6,586 nt of DNA. It comes from an uncultured bacterium (lineage in GTDB: Bacteria > Hydrothermota > Tepidihabitantia > Tepidihabitantales > Tepidihabitantaceae). Position 1 is the first letter of the stretch. Each line of letters begins with the position of its first letter. The DNA is taken from positions 1 to 6,586 of the forward strand of contig CAKZPX010000175.1 of NCBI GenBank assembly GCA_937139435.1, in the 5' to 3' direction. A program made the translations under genes and the position numbers. Below are positions 5,189-6,586 of this stretch, piece by piece. The notes under the pieces are model-generated. The model saw only the letters and a list, made by a program, of their open reading frames with translations, made no database searches and was not told where the DNA came from.

Positions 5189-6586
5189 CTACACCAGCCG
5201 CTTGGTTACTATCTCCAGATAGTCCTTCACTAACCCTTCCATCTCTACCGCCATCTCGTCCACCGCCTCCCGCTTTTCTGCTACAAATGCGCTATCCTTT
5301 ATCCCGCTCAGGTTAATCAACACATTCAGCCGTGCCCCCCGGAATGCCGCATCCAGATTCATCGTCCCGACCCCGGCATCACTGATGGAGTTTTTATTAC
5401 CGAACTCCACCACCGGTCGGCACAGTTTTAATGTCTCCAGCGCCAGTGTCATCGTATTAAATGGCACCCCGGCTGCCACCTTTAACGCCGCACTGATCGC
5501 CTGTTCCCGTTCCTGCCGATCTGCCTCGGTCATCCTGGGCAGTTTGTATGCCGCCAGCACCTGTTTGAAACTTGCCGCATCCTCCTCCATCAGGCTGATA
5601 AACCGCTCCTGTCGGGGAATCATTTTCTCCTTTACCGCATTCATCTCCGCATCAAACTCCTCGTAACCCTTTTTGCCGATGGTGAGGTTGGCAACCATTG
5701 TCATCAGGGCGGTTCCAATGGCACCATTCAGCGCCGCCGCTGAACCACCACCCGGCACCGGTGCCGAAGATGCCAGTTCCGCAAGGAAATCAGGCAATCC
5801 CTGCGCCGGCATTAAACGGTTCTCAAGAATTTGGTCGCTCTTAAAACTGTTCAGTTGTAGGTAATAACGGGCACAGGCGATCAGAGCCGCCTGCGGCACC
5901 AGTCCGACAATCTCTGATTCCAGCACATTAACACCCCAGCGCTGTGCCTCCCGCTTCACCATCTCAAACACCCGGAAAAGCGGGGTCCTGGTGTAATCGG
6001 TCATATTAATTGACACCTGAACACAGTTTTTTTCCTTGACCTCAAAACCCAGCGCCTTGACATAACGGAAACCACCATCGCGAAACCTTATCGCCTTGGC
6101 GATCCGCTCGGCAACCTTTGCATCGGTAGTTGCCAGATTCACATTATAGGCGATCAGGGGCGCCCGCACTCCAACCACGGTTGCGCCCGCAGTGGGATGC
6201 AGTTCCGGGCGTCCAAAATCCGGTGCCCGTTCCGGGTCGGTTTTGATCGCCTCGCGCAGTCCTTCAAATTCACCTTTGCGGATATTCGCCAGGTCCTGCC
6301 GGTCCGGACGGGTTGCCGCCAGTTCGTAAAGATAAACCGGAATGGACAGTTCATCTGCAATCCGCTTGCCCAGTCGCTTGGCAAGTTCAATGCACTCCGC
6401 CTGAGTCACACCGGAAATCGGCACAAACGGCACCACATCGGTCGCACCAATCCGGGGATGCTGACCCTGATGCTTATTCAAATCAATCAACTCTGCTGCG
6501 GTCTTTGTCGCCCGGAAGGCAGCCTCCAGAGCCGCTTCGGGGTCGCCAACAAAGGTAATTACCGCCCGGTTATGGTCAGCATCCCT
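5189..6586 (-). CDS. ftcd: Bifunctional glutamate formiminotransferase / formimino-THF cyclodeaminase (N-terminus beyond window)
   Basis: The frame is open to the window edge and gives 465 residues; about 40 N-terminal residues (the family's xLVECVPNFSEG start) lie outside. The first half is the formiminotransferase (EC 2.1.2.5): DADHNRAVITFVGDPEAAL, then NKHQGQHPRIGATD, where H43 matches catalytic His82 of the pig enzyme. The second FT subdomain follows, with GATVVGVRAPLIAYNVNLAT (about 134-153) and SEIVGLVPQAAL. From about residue 263 comes the all-helical cyclodeaminase (EC 4.3.1.4) with PVPGGGSAAAL (276-286), VEFGNKNSISDAGVG (393-407) and NVLINL (421-426). Together they move the formimino group of formiminoglutamate to THF and release ammonia, giving 5,10-methenyl-THF. 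No other histidine-degradation gene is visible, so the donor pathway is open. It is the first gene seen of the upstream block and is followed 20 nt later by the PHP gene. Confidence 0.95.
   Translation of the reverse strand, partial: RDADHNRAVITFVGDPEAALEAAFRATKTAAELIDLNKHQGQHPRIGATDVVPFVPISGVTQAECIELAKRLGKRIADELSIPVYLYELAATRPDRQDLANIRKGEFEGLREAIKTDPERAPDFGRPELHPTAGATVVGVRAPLIAYNVNLATTDAKVAERIAKAIRFRDGGFRYVKALGFEVKEKNCVQVSINMTDYTRTPLFRVFEMVKREAQRWGVNVLESEIVGLVPQAALIACARYYLQLNSFKSDQILENRLMPAQGLPDFLAELASSAPVPGGGSAAALNGAIGTALMTMVANLTIGKKGYEEFDAEMNAVKEKMIPRQERFISLMEEDAASFKQVLAAYKLPRMTEADRQEREQAISAALKVAAGVPFNTMTLALETLKLCRPVVEFGNKNSISDAGVGTMNLDAAFRGARLNVLINLSGIKDSAFVAEKREAVDEMAVEMEGLVKDYLEIVTKRLV

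Noticed and set aside
6488..6490. TTG at 6490 as the start of the FTCD gene
   Set aside because: The frame continues to the window edge with conserved family sequence (DADHNRAV, TFVGDPEAAL), so this TTG is an internal leucine codon and the gene is cut by the window.
1..6586. Apparent abundance of CCGG/ACCGG words across the window
   Set aside because: Most hits fall in Arg, Pro and Gly codons of real genes and fit the codon preference; no ordered spacing was seen and no count against expectation was possible.

Overview
The window is about 6.6 kb of bacterial chromosome, and every gene that can be supported lies on the minus strand. The + strand open frames are antisense shadows. The genes appear in two transcriptional blocks. 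Reading in the direction of transcription (from high to low coordinates), block 1 is the 3' part of a fused formiminotransferase-cyclodeaminase (5189-6586, cut by the window edge), a PHP-domain phosphoesterase of the TrpH/RNase AM type (4326-5168) and a short exported DUF4159 protein (3709-4329). These are joined by a 20-nt gap and a 4-nt GTGA overlap. A broken small secreted-protein gene (3293-3590) and a hairpin with a T-rich tail (3241-3276) follow.

Block 2 begins at a good sigma-70-type promoter (TTGACT, 16 nt, TATCAT; 3149-3176). Its spacer and -10 box carry a perfect 7-2-7 palindrome (3150-3165). It contains short-form serA (2205-3107), a DUF1015 protein (928-2205) joined by a TAATG stop/start overlap, and a TGS-domain GTPase of the DRG/Obg class (1-923, cut at its C-terminus) four bases further on. 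The spacing suggests that all three are co-transcribed and translationally coupled.

Functionally, block 2 makes the first step of serine synthesis together with two proteins of unsettled role, one of which (DUF1015) may act on serine metabolism. Block 1 joins a one-carbon folate enzyme, which takes a formimino group to 5,10-methenyl-THF, with a nucleotide phosphoesterase and an exported protein of unknown role. Serine and formimino-THF both feed the folate one-carbon pool. That thematic link between the blocks is inference.

Organism: the broken gene ends in a FlgD-Ig-like C-terminal tail (WDGRDDQNR..PAGIYF). That tail, a stand-alone DUF4159 protein, an ACT-less SerA and a DTPP-type TGS GTPase together suggest an uncultured, possibly thermophilic bacterium near the FCB group or candidate phylum WOR-3. 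This is an impression from family content only. No rRNA, tRNA, CRISPR array or insertion sequence was seen. The only stretch over 300 bases without an intact gene is 3108-3708. It holds the serA promoter region, the terminator, the broken gene and about 118 bases between that gene and the DUF4159 stop. No clearly new defence or mobile system is visible. The most interesting items are the palindromic serA promoter, the DUF1015 protein and the decayed secreted-protein locus.
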